A stretch of DNA of 35,357 nt from Chryseobacterium gleum (GCA_945878635.1 CAMCTV010000009.1:1-35357), one strand, 5' to 3'. Counted from the first letter of the stretch, positions 1-8,692 are shown. Program-made: numbers and translations. Notes: a model not told the origin generated them from the letters alone.

Positions 1-481
1 GAACTTTGTTGCCTGTCTCTTTCAATTCCATCAAATGATTACCAAATCCTACAATGGGTTTGAATGCATCAAAGTTGGGGGTGAATTCAGGATCTGCAAT
101 AGCATATTGTAACACACGATCCAATGCAATAGAGGTAGGATCAAAATATCCTTTGGACCATTCTTTCATTTCTTCCATCTTGTGGTAAAATCGAACGAAA
201 TAATGTCTGTTGTCTTGAATGTCAATCGGCTTATTGACGTCCTTATTATAATTGAAATGATGGATGGTTGAGTTAGTATCGTTCAAATCAAAGTGCATCG
301 CAACACCTCTCAAAATATCATCGATTTCCTTTTCAAAGTTCGTAGAATCCCCCACCACTTCAATCTTATATTGTTTGCCCATGAACAAACCTTGATATTC
401 TCTACCTTGCAAAGTAGATTTGGAATTATTTTGGCAAGCGCAAACCATGAAGAAAGTCGCAAGAATGAAGAACCTAATCAT
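1..481 (-). CDS. ApbE-like FAD:protein FMN transferase lipoprotein, 5' part
   Basis: The first 160 codons are present and the gene runs off the left edge. The ATG at 481 opens a lipoprotein signal: a hydrophobic stretch ending in VCAC, so Cys14 would be lipidated. The mature part starts like the ApbE family (GLFMGKQYKIEVV), has a region like the family's S.I..FN segment (STIHHFNYN), then YFDPTSIALDRVL and a VGFG motif, which match the family's GAFDPT and GFG signatures. ApbE enzymes attach FMN to threonines of proteins such as Nqr/Rnf subunits, outside the cytoplasmic membrane. The catalytic C-terminal half is not visible, so activity cannot be judged. The gene is divergent from the plug-protein gene, only 22 bp away, so their promoters must overlap the coding starts. 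Family call is fairly sure; target protein is unknown. Confidence 0.78.
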   Translation of the reverse strand, partial: MIRFFILATFFMVCACQNNSKSTLQGREYQGLFMGKQYKIEVVGDSTNFEKEIDDILRGVAMHFDLNDTNSTIHHFNYNKDVNKPIDIQDNRHYFVRFYHKMEEMKEWSKGYFDPTSIALDRVLQYAIADPEFTPNFDAFKPIVGFGNHLMELKETGNKV

Positions 482-503
482 AGTCAACAAAATTAAGGCA
501 AGT

Positions 504-1784
504 ATGCAAGTACTTGGTCTTGTTGCTTTGAATATGTTATCCATCTTGTGCTGTTCACAATCACCCGTATGGATGGATCAAAGTCCTTTTGGCCACCAGG
601 AAGGCATTAGAAGTGTTACAACAACTTCTTTGGATGGCGATGTTGTTTTTCCCGTTTTGTTTCTGCAACAAACCACCCCATTGTGGTTTCAGTTTGATTG
701 GTTAGCTGATGAAAGAGAATGGCTGAGCTACCGCATTTTTCATTGTAATGTTGAAGGTAAGATCAATGAAGTTGATTACACCGAGTATGTTCAAGGTTTT
801 GAATCGCAGGAAATTTCCGAATCGCCTGAGTTTGGTGTCAACACCACAACTGATTATGTCCATTACCACTTGGCATTTCCCAATGACATGATGCGACCCA
901 CGAAGTCCGGTCGTTATTGGTTGTTGATTTATAGAAACAATGATTGGGAGGACAGAGACAATCATGTTGTATCGTTTCCTTTTTTTGTTGTCGATGAAAA
1001 AGTAATGATGCAAGCGCAGCTCAGACGTTCTTCCTTTGTTTCCAATATTTATTCTCACCAGCAGTTGGACGTGACTGTAAATCCCAACGAATATTTTTTG
1101 TCTGATATATTTAGAGACATTCATTTGTCTGTATATCAAAACTTCGAGTTGCAGTCGAGCAATAATTTTATCCATCCCAAACCTACATTTGTTGAGCCGC
1201 ACCAATGGCGATTTGTTGATGACACTCACCCCGGTTTTCCGGGAGGAAATGAATGGCGAATGATGTCAACCGTTGATATTTCAGTACCCGGATTCAATAT
1301 TGACCATACCCTGCCCAATCAAGAATGGCCAGAGGTTTTTGTAGCCATGGACCAATCCAACAAAAGAGCCCATTCCAGTTGGATGGATTACAATGGCAAA
1401 AATATCTGGGTGACCAAAAACAGTTCAGTTCAAGCACTAGAAGCAGATTATTTCTTGACTCACTTTCGTTTTAAACATCCACATGAATCACAACAAAAAC
1501 TTTATCTTGAAATACAAACGAATTTAGGAATCAAAGAATTATTCAATTGTAATTATGATGAATATTCAGCTTCTTACCGTTGCGATGCACTGTTAAAGCA
1601 AGGGATTTACAATTACCGATATCGTTTTTTTAACTCAGATACATCCAACGAAAACGGATTGGAATACACAGAGGGTAACTTTGCAGAAACGATGAATGAA
1701 TATCATTGTTTTTTATACCAACGAGACCCAGTTTATCAAATGGATCAAATCATTGGTTTTTACAAATTGAGCAACCGTCCATGA
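504..1784 (+). CDS. Type IX secretion system plug-domain protein (DUF5103 family)
   Basis: A 426-aa exported protein. I start it at ATG 504, because from there a signal peptide follows at once (MQVLGLVALNMLSILCCSQ); a reading from 420 would overlap the divergent gene and add a charged tail before the signal. Family hallmarks are present in order: YRIFHCN, EYVQGFE, NTTTDYVHYHLAFPN, SGRYWLLIY, HQQLDVTV, GNEWRMM, an ADYFLTHFRF block, KQGIYNYRYRF, and a terminal IIGFYKL. In this family (named T9SS plug domain in Pfam) the protein is thought to close the SprA outer-membrane channel of the T9SS when no substrate passes. It overlaps the next gene by ATGA, so the two are translationally coupled. A T9SS substrate (fasciclin protein, 28444-29574) is found in the same window. 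Confidence 0.82.
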   Translation: MQVLGLVALNMLSILCCSQSPVWMDQSPFGHQEGIRSVTTTSLDGDVVFPVLFLQQTTPLWFQFDWLADEREWLSYRIFHCNVEGKINEVDYTEYVQGFESQEISESPEFGVNTTTDYVHYHLAFPNDMMRPTKSGRYWLLIYRNNDWEDRDNHVVSFPFFVVDEKVMMQAQLRRSSFVSNIYSHQQLDVTVNPNEYFLSDIFRDIHLSVYQNFELQSSNNFIHPKPTFVEPHQWRFVDDTHPGFPGGNEWRMMSTVDISVPGFNIDHTLPNQEWPEVFVAMDQSNKRAHSSWMDYNGKNIWVTKNSSVQALEADYFLTHFRFKHPHESQQKLYLEIQTNLGIKELFNCNYDEYSASYRCDALLKQGIYNYRYRFFNSDTSNENGLEYTEGNFAETMNEYHCFLYQRDPVYQMDQIIGFYKLSNRP

Positions 1785-2713
1785 AAATAGTTGTAATTGG
1801 AAATGGGAAGATGGCGGCAGATTGCATCAAGATGATTTTGAATCAAACAGTGCATCAATTGTCTTATGTTTTCTTTGAAGCAGATATGAATGTCCAACCC
1901 AAGGTTTTATTGGATTGTATTGAAGAAAATCAAATTCCCTCCGCAGCCATTATCAAGATTCATGATGAAGGGAATTTAAACGTTTTGGAAGAACTTCAAC
2001 CCGATTGGATTTTCAACATCAACTGTTATCAATACCTCAGGGCTATTGTTCTTTCCAAGGCCAAATGCGGTGTCATCAACTTTCACAATGGTCCCTTACC
2101 GAGATATGGCGGTGTTAACATACCTACATGGGTCATACTAAACGGAGAGCAACAGCATGGAGTAACTTGGCATTTGGTCAATGAAGCCATAGATGCTGGT
2201 GATATTTTAGAACAAAGTACTTTTGAATTATCGTCCAAAATCACCGCAGCACAATTGATGGTTAAATGCATTCAAGAAGGGATTCGCTTGTTTGAAGAAA
2301 ATTGGATCTGCTGGATAGAAGGCCACACCAAGCCTCGCGTTCAGAATGGTGAAAGATTGTACTTTGGTTTAAAAGACAAAGTCAACCATGAGGGAATGCT
2401 CTCTGCCAACAATACAAGTGTTGACTGGGATAGAACAGTTAGGGCGCTCCATCTATTTCCTTACCCAAATGATGTCGCTTATGCGCACATTAAGATTCAG
2501 CATCAGAAATACTTTGCCATTGCGGGTAAGATCATTGATAATGATATTTCGCATCCCATCGGCACCATCACGTTGGATCAACCGACTGGTTTTGCTGTAC
2601 AATTGTCCGATGGTCATTACCTCATCACGCAATTGGCCGATGAAGAATGGAAATTGATTAAACCCAAAGATTTAGCGCTTATCTGCGGCTGTTCCAACTC
2701 AATGATTGAATAG
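1781..2713 (+). CDS. Formyltransferase family protein (Fmt/ArnA-like)
   Basis: A 310-aa enzyme starting at the ATG that overlaps the plug-protein stop (ATGA). The N-terminal half is a formyl_trans_N fold: a Rossmann-like start (MKIVVIGNGKM), VINFHNGPLPRYGGVN near residues 98-113 and IDAGDIL near 137-143. The usual catalytic Asn-His-Asp trio fits N100, H102 and D138. Such enzymes move a formyl group from 10-formyltetrahydrofolate to an amine. The housekeeping Fmt on tRNA is one possibility, but the C-terminal 100 residues do not look like a typical Fmt tRNA-binding domain, so a sugar-amine or other small-molecule acceptor is as likely. The link to the upstream secretion gene may be only shared transcription. 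Substrate unknown. Confidence 0.75.
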   Translation: MKIVVIGNGKMAADCIKMILNQTVHQLSYVFFEADMNVQPKVLLDCIEENQIPSAAIIKIHDEGNLNVLEELQPDWIFNINCYQYLRAIVLSKAKCGVINFHNGPLPRYGGVNIPTWVILNGEQQHGVTWHLVNEAIDAGDILEQSTFELSSKITAAQLMVKCIQEGIRLFEENWICWIEGHTKPRVQNGERLYFGLKDKVNHEGMLSANNTSVDWDRTVRALHLFPYPNDVAYAHIKIQHQKYFAIAGKIIDNDISHPIGTITLDQPTGFAVQLSDGHYLITQLADEEWKLIKPKDLALICGCSNSMIE

Positions 2714-2774
2714 TTTTTACAGACTTTTCAAATTTTTTCATCTCTTTTTTTCAACAATCTCTAATTTTTTTGGA

Positions 2775-2834
2775 TCGCCTTTTTCAAGTTATCCCCATTT
2801 CATTAACACTCCTTTCCTCAACCAAAAAAGGCGA
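2775..2834. repeat. 10-bp inverted repeat upstream of the condensin operon
   Basis: TCGCCTTTTT at 2775-2784 and its exact reverse complement AAAAAGGCGA at 2825-2834 lie in the 174-bp gap before the MksB-like gene. The arms are 40 nt apart. It may be a weak terminator for the formyltransferase gene or a regulatory structure in the leader of the operon. The rest of the gap is pyrimidine-rich on the plus strand and shows no coding signal. Confidence 0.4.
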
Positions 2835-2887
2835 ATAGCTTTACAAGGTTGAGCATCACAACTCGACCCTAAACAAATTTTTAAGGA

Positions 2888-5548
2888 ATGATTACACGAA
2901 TTATTGGTATCAATACCAGTACCTATGTGAACGCAGAAATGCGTCTAGATGATTGCGATTCATTGCAGTTGGTGGGGCCCAACAACGTCGGTAAATCGAC
3001 GTTGATTTATACCCTGAATTTCTTGTTCATCGTTGACGGATCCAAGATGTCTTTCTCAGGTCAACGCCGCGGCGACAAAGAAACCATTCACCACTACTTC
3101 CCAACCCACAACCAGAGTTATATCATTTTTGAGATCAAGAAGAACGATGCTGAGTATTGTATTCTGGTCAAGCGTGATAGCGATGGGGAATTGGAATATT
3201 TCAGATTGAATTGCGAATACCGTTCACAATATTTCTTCACCAAAGAAGGCACACACCAGCGTATCCGCAAATGGGATGAAGTTCAAACCACTTTGGAAGA
3301 GGAAAAAGTAGAGCTGTATTTGTACAAGAGCAAGACAGAAGTTTTCAATGCCGTTTACGCACGTGGCAAGCGCAATGAAGCGGTTATTTGGTTAGAGGAT
3401 AGCGTAAGAACGGATGGATTATCCAACAACTTTTCAAAGGTTTATCGTTATTTGATCAATTCAAAATTGATCACCAATAAAACCCTAAAGGAGTCTTTGA
3501 TCATTGCCGATAACAGAGAGAACGAAGGGCTTTCATTTTCGCAAAAGAACAAGAAAGACATCAACGATTTGTTGCGCATCAATGAGGAAATTAAAACCAT
3601 CAAGTCCATACAGAAGGATTTTGAAGAGTTCCGAGAGGTGGTGAATTTGTTTAGAGCGAAGAACAAGATTGTAAGTGATCTGGTTTATGCTTTTGACAAA
3701 CAATACAACGGTGTCATTCAGGATTTGGATTCTGGTCGTTTGGACAAAGAGAAGAATTTCCAAACCACTTTGGTCAATGTCAATGAAAAATTGAAGCCGC
3801 GTCAAGAGGAGTTGAACCGTGAAATTGGTAAAAAGGAAACCGAAGAAGAAATGCTAGAAAAGGATTTCATTGGATTGCAGACCCAATTGGATGAAATCAA
3901 TTCTTTTGAGACCAAGAAGTTTTTGGATGAGGCCTTGATCAATTTAGACGCCAAGCGCAAGGAGACTGAAGTTAGAATCACCACAGTTGAGAATAAAAAA
4001 TTGGATACCAAGCAACTGGAGTCCAAGTTGGGCAAATTGGACAGCGCCATTTCATTGTTGGAAAATCAGATTAAGAATTATGATGACCAGTTAATCCAAA
4101 AGATTACCGGTGATGATGAATCGAGAAAGGTATTGAATGCAATCTTCACACCGGAGTTCGCTACTCTACCTTCCAATTTGGTAAAGAAAAAGATCACCAA
4201 AGTTGGAGCGAGCATGAACATTTTTGATGGTGAAATCAAATTGCCCAAGGATATGCCATCCAAGGATATACCTTCTGTGAAAGCACTGAAAGAGGAATTG
4301 GCAGAGGTTCAGGCGGAGAAAATTGAATTGGAAAAACTTTGGGTAGTGGCCATGCACTTGGACAAGGCGCAGAAAGAGTTGCAAAAAGTAAATGAAGACA
4401 TCGAGGCCACTAAGGAAAAATTACGCAAGCTGAAAGAAAAGCCATCTTTAGAAAAGAAGATTTCTGAGTTGGGCAAGCAATTGCGCGAGGTCAAAGGAGA
4501 AAAGCAAACTCTTGAAGAGGAATTGCGCAAGTTAAAGAAAGATATCATTGAAAAAACGCTAGCGTTGGATACCTGGAAAGAGGACATCCGCAAGTCAGAG
4601 GAAAGGTTGATTGAGTTGAAGCGCAGAAAGCAAGAAATTGAAATGTTGGGCATTGTTCCAACAGCTTTTGATACAACAGAGTCATTGGACGATATCTACC
4701 AAAAAATCAAATTGGTGAGCCAAGATCGTGAAACATTGAAGTCCACTAAAGATAGAACCTTTGATCAACTGCGTTTCAAAACCAATAGCGCAACAGCGGA
4801 TGAAAATGAATTCATTAAATTCATTGAAGATGAAATTGCTTGCATCCAGGACAAAGAAAAATCCATCGATGGATTGTTGGCATCTATTTCAACCCAATTT
4901 GCCAATCCAGCTTACAATCTAAGAAAGCGCTTCGAAGAATTCAAAGCATTTGTATACAACAAATTCAATGATAGTCTTTCCAAGACACGCATCTCCAACA
5001 TTGAAAGTTTGCGCATTGAGCTGGTAGACAACAAGCGTGTATTGTTTGACTTGGAAAGAATTTCTTCCATTGAAAACTTGACTTCTCAATTGGCCTTTGA
5101 ATTTGAACAAGGTGAGGACTTGAAGATTCTGAACAACTACTTGGACAATGGAAAGACCATTGAGTTTGAAGATTTGTTTGACATTGAATTGCACCTGAAC
5201 ATCAAAGGCACTTTGAAGCGTGTGGATTTGAAAGAGCAAGTAGAATCGGACGGTACGGATAGGATGATTCGTTTGGTCATTGTCATGGCCATCATCAATC
5301 GTTTGGCCATTAGCTCTCCTCAAAATAAAATTGCACTCTTCATTGACGAGATTGGAACCATTGATGAGCAAAACCGTCCTCAGCTGGTACAGTTCTGTAA
5401 GGAGCACAACTACTTACCCATTTTTGCGGCGCCTCAGCCTTATGACGGATTCTCCAAGTATTATTTCATCTTCCGTTCAAAAGGAAAGATCAATTTGAAT
5501 GATCGCCAACATGCTGTAAGACGTGAAGAATTAAACCTTTTGAACTAA
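2888..5548 (+). CDS. mksB: SMC-like condensin ATPase, MksB/JetC-like
   Basis: An 886-aa protein with the architecture of an SMC-type ATPase. Walker A GPNNVGKST lies at residues 30-38, directly after a short N-terminal strand. Long heptad-rich, Glu/Lys-rich coiled coils fill roughly 215-400 and 465-620, separated by a non-coiled stretch at about 400-465 that may be a small hinge. A signature-like SDGTD is at 787-791 and Walker B ALFIDEIGTID has D820 and E821. It is much shorter than E. coli MukB (about 1,490 aa), as is usual for Mks proteins. It heads an operon with kleisin-like and MksE-like genes, which supports a MukBEF-like complex that extrudes or compacts DNA. The ATG at 2888 follows TAAGGA. 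Start and family are fairly sure; a RecN/SbcC-like role is the main alternative. Confidence 0.7.
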   Translation: MITRIIGINTSTYVNAEMRLDDCDSLQLVGPNNVGKSTLIYTLNFLFIVDGSKMSFSGQRRGDKETIHHYFPTHNQSYIIFEIKKNDAEYCILVKRDSDGELEYFRLNCEYRSQYFFTKEGTHQRIRKWDEVQTTLEEEKVELYLYKSKTEVFNAVYARGKRNEAVIWLEDSVRTDGLSNNFSKVYRYLINSKLITNKTLKESLIIADNRENEGLSFSQKNKKDINDLLRINEEIKTIKSIQKDFEEFREVVNLFRAKNKIVSDLVYAFDKQYNGVIQDLDSGRLDKEKNFQTTLVNVNEKLKPRQEELNREIGKKETEEEMLEKDFIGLQTQLDEINSFETKKFLDEALINLDAKRKETEVRITTVENKKLDTKQLESKLGKLDSAISLLENQIKNYDDQLIQKITGDDESRKVLNAIFTPEFATLPSNLVKKKITKVGASMNIFDGEIKLPKDMPSKDIPSVKALKEELAEVQAEKIELEKLWVVAMHLDKAQKELQKVNEDIEATKEKLRKLKEKPSLEKKISELGKQLREVKGEKQTLEEELRKLKKDIIEKTLALDTWKEDIRKSEERLIELKRRKQEIEMLGIVPTAFDTTESLDDIYQKIKLVSQDRETLKSTKDRTFDQLRFKTNSATADENEFIKFIEDEIACIQDKEKSIDGLLASISTQFANPAYNLRKRFEEFKAFVYNKFNDSLSKTRISNIESLRIELVDNKRVLFDLERISSIENLTSQLAFEFEQGEDLKILNNYLDNGKTIEFEDLFDIELHLNIKGTLKRVDLKEQVESDGTDRMIRLVIVMAIINRLAISSPQNKIALFIDEIGTIDEQNRPQLVQFCKEHNYLPIFAAPQPYDGFSKYYFIFRSKGKINLNDRQHAVRREELNLLN

Positions 5549-5661
5549 TGAAAACCTTTGATAACGAATTTCAATACAGCCCTTCAATTATAGAAAATCT
5601 TGAAGAGGTAAAAGTAAAATTTCACTTGATTGAAACCAGCGAAATAGCACAAAATGATTAA
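5548..5661 (+). CDS. 37-aa coupled small protein inside the condensin operon
   Basis: The stop of the ATPase gene (TAA) shares a base with an ATG (TAATG) that opens a 37-codon frame, MKTFDNEFQYSPSI then IENLEEVKVKFHLIETSEIAQND. It ends in TAA at 5659-5661, overlapping the ATG of the next gene by 8 bases (ATGATTAA). Both junctions are typical of translational coupling, so ribosomes would pass through this frame on the way to mksF. The product is acidic and has no recognisable domain. It may be a real small subunit or only a coupling leader that sets MksF levels. I know of no named homologue. Confidence 0.5.
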   Translation: MKTFDNEFQYSPSIIENLEEVKVKFHLIETSEIAQND

Positions 5662-6853
5662 AGCAGAACCACGGACCATCCTAAATTTCTTGCACACCTA
5701 TTTTGATGTGGTGCGGGATCTTTTTGAGTTCCAAGCCCATCATGGATTGATATCCAGAGAAGCTTTTGACATGATTGTCAAAAAACATGGTCAGCAAAAC
5801 ATCGTGGGAAAGCTGAAAGAGTACCGCATCGTAAGGAGCATCGGTAGTGATTTTGAAATGCGCGATGTGTATTTCAAAATGATGGAGTTCCTATTGTTTG
5901 AGTTCAAACCTTTGCTACCTGAGACCATCGAAAAGTACAAAGGAGCCATTGCCGAATTGTACATGAAAATTCGCTTGGGTGAAAACCATGATCGTGAAAT
6001 CTTGCAAGAGCGCATCAAGAACATCTCCCATCAAATCCGCGAGCTTGTTGATTTGGTCGAGCGCAATGCTTTTCGATTGCTCAGCGAGACAAGGGATTTG
6101 AAATCCAACATCGAGCGCGTGGAATACCGCGAGAAAGTACACAAAGCGTCTTTTTGGATTGAGTATTACATCCTTCCATTGAACAAAATTTTGGACGTCA
6201 ATCACTCGGAGTCTGTTACCAGTAAGCTATTAGAGGTCAGTGAATACGCCAATCGCAAACGATTGGATTTTGGTGATGAAACCATCCGCACTGAGTTTGA
6301 GAAATTGTACATGCAGCTGATTCAGACCAACCAAGATTTATTGCGTCAATCAAAGATTCTGACCAATGAATTGTTACCTCTCTTGGAAAGAATCAGAACT
6401 GAATCCTTGATTCTTACAGGTTTCATTGAGTTCTTGCGCAATCCATACAAAGTAGAAACACCACCTTTGTTGAAAGGATCGAGAACGATGGTTTACGCTA
6501 AGGAAATGCTCTTCAAAGTAAAAGAATTCTTTGAACAGTTTGAGCACCAAGAGGCTGTTTATTACGAAGAGGTGGATACGCAATTTGACAAATGGATTTT
6601 TGACCGAGAGGTTTTCATGGGGCAGTTGAATGCAGATCTGCCCGTGAAAGATTTCTTTGGATGGTGTTCCAAAATGTTGCTGAAAGAGTTCCCCAACATT
6701 GAGACAGAAAAATTCTTTGCCATCACTGGATTGTTATTTGATGAGCATTTGAATGTTGAGTTTCCCAAGAAAGATGAGAGAACCGTGATAGAAACATTGA
6801 ATGCCCGCATCAATCTACCGAAAATTAAAATAGAAACCCCCGTAAAAATTTAA
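5654..6853 (+). CDS. mksF: Kleisin-like condensin subunit, MksF/JetA-like
   Basis: A 399-aa cytoplasmic protein. The first 90 residues look like a winged-helix segment (helices, then IVGKLKEYRIVRSIGSDFEMRD), followed by an amphipathic helical region at about 100-290 with repeated I/L spacing, and a helical C-terminal part ending in basic LPKIKIETPVKI. This helical plan, its length and its place between an SMC-like ATPase gene and an MksE-like gene fit the MukF/MksF kleisin, which bridges the two ATPase heads. Recognition rests on context and fold pattern, not on a motif. The gene overlaps the 37-aa frame by 8 bases and ends 2 nt before the next start. Confidence 0.6.
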   Translation: MIKAEPRTILNFLHTYFDVVRDLFEFQAHHGLISREAFDMIVKKHGQQNIVGKLKEYRIVRSIGSDFEMRDVYFKMMEFLLFEFKPLLPETIEKYKGAIAELYMKIRLGENHDREILQERIKNISHQIRELVDLVERNAFRLLSETRDLKSNIERVEYREKVHKASFWIEYYILPLNKILDVNHSESVTSKLLEVSEYANRKRLDFGDETIRTEFEKLYMQLIQTNQDLLRQSKILTNELLPLLERIRTESLILTGFIEFLRNPYKVETPPLLKGSRTMVYAKEMLFKVKEFFEQFEHQEAVYYEEVDTQFDKWIFDREVFMGQLNADLPVKDFFGWCSKMLLKEFPNIETEKFFAITGLLFDEHLNVEFPKKDERTVIETLNARINLPKIKIETPVKI

Positions 6854-6855
6854 GT

Positions 6856-7398
6856 ATGGTATACCCTACGCACCATAGAAGAATCGTTGAAGACCTGATG
6901 GGTGGTAAGTTCATTTTGAGCAATGAAGACCACTACAATTCAATGAAAGAAAATGACAAGTTTTACAATGAATTTTTCAAAATCAGTTTTGATTTGGATT
7001 TGATTGTCAAGCCAGAGTTTTGCTATCTTTTGTCCAAAGACACGCAGGAGAATTTCTCTAGAGATGTCAGTATTTTCATAGCCGTATTGTGTTACGAGCT
7101 GGACAAAGACGGACAGAACTTCATGGAAATGATGGACTATCATGAGTTCAACTACGAGGAAATCGATCGTTATTTTGAAAACAGTTCATTCATTGATTTG
7201 ATTGAAAGCAACAAGGCTTTGAAAGATGCGGACAGCCGCAGAACACTCATCAATGGAATGGCAAGAAGAAATATCTTGCACAAATCCTTTGAGGACCGAT
7301 TCATCTTCACCCAGGCACACAGGGTGTTCATTGAATTTGCCAAAGAATTGGCGATGCGGAAAATGGCCGTGAGTAAAGAGGAAGGCGTAACGGAATAA
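6856..7398 (+). CDS. mksE: MksE/JetB-like condensin accessory subunit
   Basis: A 180-aa protein that begins 2 nt after the mksF stop. The sequence has the layout of MksE: an early LMGGKFILSNEDHYNSM segment, KFYNEFFKISFDLDLIVKPEFCYLL, then SRDVSIFIAVLCYELDKDG and a C-terminal winged-helix-like part with RFIFTQAHRVFIEFAKEL. In MukBEF and MksBEF this subunit binds the kleisin and regulates the ATPase. No MksG/JetD nuclease gene follows, unlike Wadjet anti-plasmid systems, so a role in chromosome organisation is the better guess. Assignment depends on both sequence pattern and operon position. Confidence 0.6.
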   Translation: MVYPTHHRRIVEDLMGGKFILSNEDHYNSMKENDKFYNEFFKISFDLDLIVKPEFCYLLSKDTQENFSRDVSIFIAVLCYELDKDGQNFMEMMDYHEFNYEEIDRYFENSSFIDLIESNKALKDADSRRTLINGMARRNILHKSFEDRFIFTQAHRVFIEFAKELAMRKMAVSKEEGVTE

Positions 7399-7425
7399 AA
7401 CCTTTTAACTTATAAAACAAATACC

Positions 7426-7968
7426 ATGAAAAAGTATGTCTTGTTCTCATTGCTGGGAGGATTCATCTTATTCGTTTATCAGTTTTTATCCCACGCAGCC
7501 ATAGACCTTCACAAGGATTTTCACAGATACACCGACAAGCAAGATACCATTACCTCCTTTCTGCAGAGTTTAAATCTGGAAGAAGGTTCGTATATGATGC
7601 CCATGTATCCTGAAGGATTATCTCAGGATGAGATTCAAAAGTACATGGAGGCCAAACAGGGCAAGCCATGGATCATTTTGCAATACCACAAAAATTGGGA
7701 CATGGACATGATAATGCCGATGCTCAGAGGGGTGATTACGGACATATTGGTTGCTGGATTATTGATGGTCATTTTTGCAGGAATGAAGGATTGTTCCACC
7801 AAGAAAGCGATGGTGGTGAGTTTAATGGTAGGATTAATTGGATTTTTGAACATCAACTACACCACCTTTATTTGGTATCAGACGCCCTCCCTATTTGCTT
7901 GGATGTTGGATGGCATCATCCCTTGGTTGGCTCTGGGCTGGTTAGGAGCCAAGATGGTAAAGAAGTAG
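7426..7968 (+). CDS. Conserved-looking four-helix membrane protein of unknown function
   Basis: A 180-aa protein, 27 nt after mksE and probably in the same transcript. Hydrophobic segments lie at about 4-25, 100-118, 126-147 and 152-175, and a soluble loop at about 26-98 carries a WIILQYHKNWDMDM stretch. I do not recognise a family. The position behind a condensin operon may be chance, since an intrinsic terminator follows only 27 nt later and closes the operon. It could be a DUF of the bacteroidete envelope. No signal for cleavage is obvious, so it is likely anchored in the inner membrane. Confidence 0.65.
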   Translation: MKKYVLFSLLGGFILFVYQFLSHAAIDLHKDFHRYTDKQDTITSFLQSLNLEEGSYMMPMYPEGLSQDEIQKYMEAKQGKPWIILQYHKNWDMDMIMPMLRGVITDILVAGLLMVIFAGMKDCSTKKAMVVSLMVGLIGFLNINYTTFIWYQTPSLFAWMLDGIIPWLALGWLGAKMVKK

Positions 7969-7994
7969 ACTACCATTTTGAAAACTCATTAAAA

Positions 7995-8016
7995 AAGGGC
8001 CTCGTTGAAGGCCCTT
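7995..8016. terminator. Bidirectional intrinsic terminator
   Basis: AAGGGCCT (7995-8002), a 6-nt loop and AGGCCCTT (8009-8016) form a perfect 8-bp stem between two converging genes. A-rich sequence precedes it, giving a good T-run for the minus-strand gene; the T-run on the plus side is short. Confidence 0.8.
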
Positions 8017-8021
8017 CTGAT

Positions 8022-8192
8022 TTATACGGTAGCTTGTTTGATTTCTTCTTGAATTCTGCGAATCCTTCTCGTTCGTTCATCGATTTTGGATTGTGGATAG
8101 CCATTGGTCATTGCTCTTGACAAACGCTTTTGCAGTTGATGCAATTTGTGTCCCAATTTTAGGACATCATACTTGTTCAGAATCCTTTTCAT
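8022..8192 (-). CDS. 56-aa basic small protein
   Basis: ATG at 8192, TAA at 8022-8024. The product reads MKRILNKYDVLKLGHKLHQL and continues with a strongly basic, helical sequence (KRLSRAM, DERTRRIRRIQEEIKQATV). It carries many Lys/Arg residues and no Cys or Trp. It converges with the membrane protein gene and shares its terminator. Helical periodicity and a clean start-stop with a following terminator speak for a real gene. A nucleic-acid-binding or ribosome-associated role is only a guess from charge. Confidence 0.55.
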   Translation of the reverse strand: MKRILNKYDVLKLGHKLHQLQKRLSRAMTNGYPQSKIDERTRRIRRIQEEIKQATV

Positions 8193-8379
8193 AGCATTAA
8201 ATTTTAATGAAAATAGTATGAAGGAATGGAAAAAGCAATTTTGAGATGTAAAAAAAAATTAAAGTGCGATTGGTGATTTTTAGCCCTGTGCCAAAGATGA
8301 AAGTGGCATGATTCTTTTAATTCGGAAAAATTTAAAAGGCCAAAAAAAACAATCAGCAACAAAAAAAGGTAAATATTTT

Positions 8380-8411
8380 TTTGGAAAAATAAAAAGTAAT
8401 GTTACATTTGC
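8380..8411 (+). promoter_or_regulatory. Bacteroidete promoter for tRNA-Asp
   Basis: TTTG at 8380-8383, exactly 19 nt, then TACATTTGC at 8403-8411. This matches the phylum's -33 TTTG and -7 TAnnTTTG elements. The tRNA begins 26 nt after the -7 box. Confidence 0.75.
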
Positions 8412-8436
8412 AACCGCTACCAAAGGGAAAAAAAAC

Positions 8437-8513
8437 GGTTCGGTAGTTCAGTTGGTTAGAATACATGCCTGTCACGCATGGGGTCGCGGGTTCGAGTCCC
8501 GTCCGAACCGCCA
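8437..8513 (+). tRNA. tRNA-Asp (GTC)
   Basis: Cloverleaf with acceptor GGTTCGG / CCGAACC, anticodon stem-loop TGCCTGTCACGCA giving anticodon GTC, and a T loop GGTTCGAGTCC. The sequence closely follows bacterial tRNA-Asp. A CCA end is encoded at 8511-8513, while the other three tRNAs here lack it. Confidence 0.95.
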
Positions 8514-8578
8514 AATCTGACGATTTTGCCCAGCAAAATGTCGTAATTCCGACAGAATCGTCGTAACAAAAATTAAAG

Positions 8579-8603
8579 CCTCAGGTAACTGAGGTTTTTT
8601 TTT
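8579..8603 (+). terminator. Intrinsic terminator after tRNA-Asp
   Basis: CCTCAG, GTAA loop, CTGAGG, then nine T (8595-8603). Between the tRNA and this hairpin is a second imperfect stem, ATTTTGC with GCAAAAT around 8523-8539. Confidence 0.85.
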
Positions 8604-8692
8604 AATAATTTTATTTTTGAGGCTCGTATTTTTTGGTTAGTCCGTTTTCCGACGATGCTTCAGATCATTTTTCTTCTCGGCTTTTCATTCAT

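Noticed and set aside
702-1229. A 175-codon minus-strand frame opposite the plug gene
   Set aside because: It has no domain or signal and lies wholly inside a gene with clear family motifs on the other strand; similar antisense frames elsewhere were dropped for the same reason.
2888-7398. A Wadjet anti-plasmid system
   Set aside because: The operon lacks a JetD/MksG nuclease gene and the gene order is different; the next gene is a small membrane protein.
8021-8120. A plus-strand protein end overlapping the membrane protein gene
   Set aside because: That frame runs through the terminator hairpin and lacks membrane or domain features; the minus-strand 56-aa gene explains the region better.
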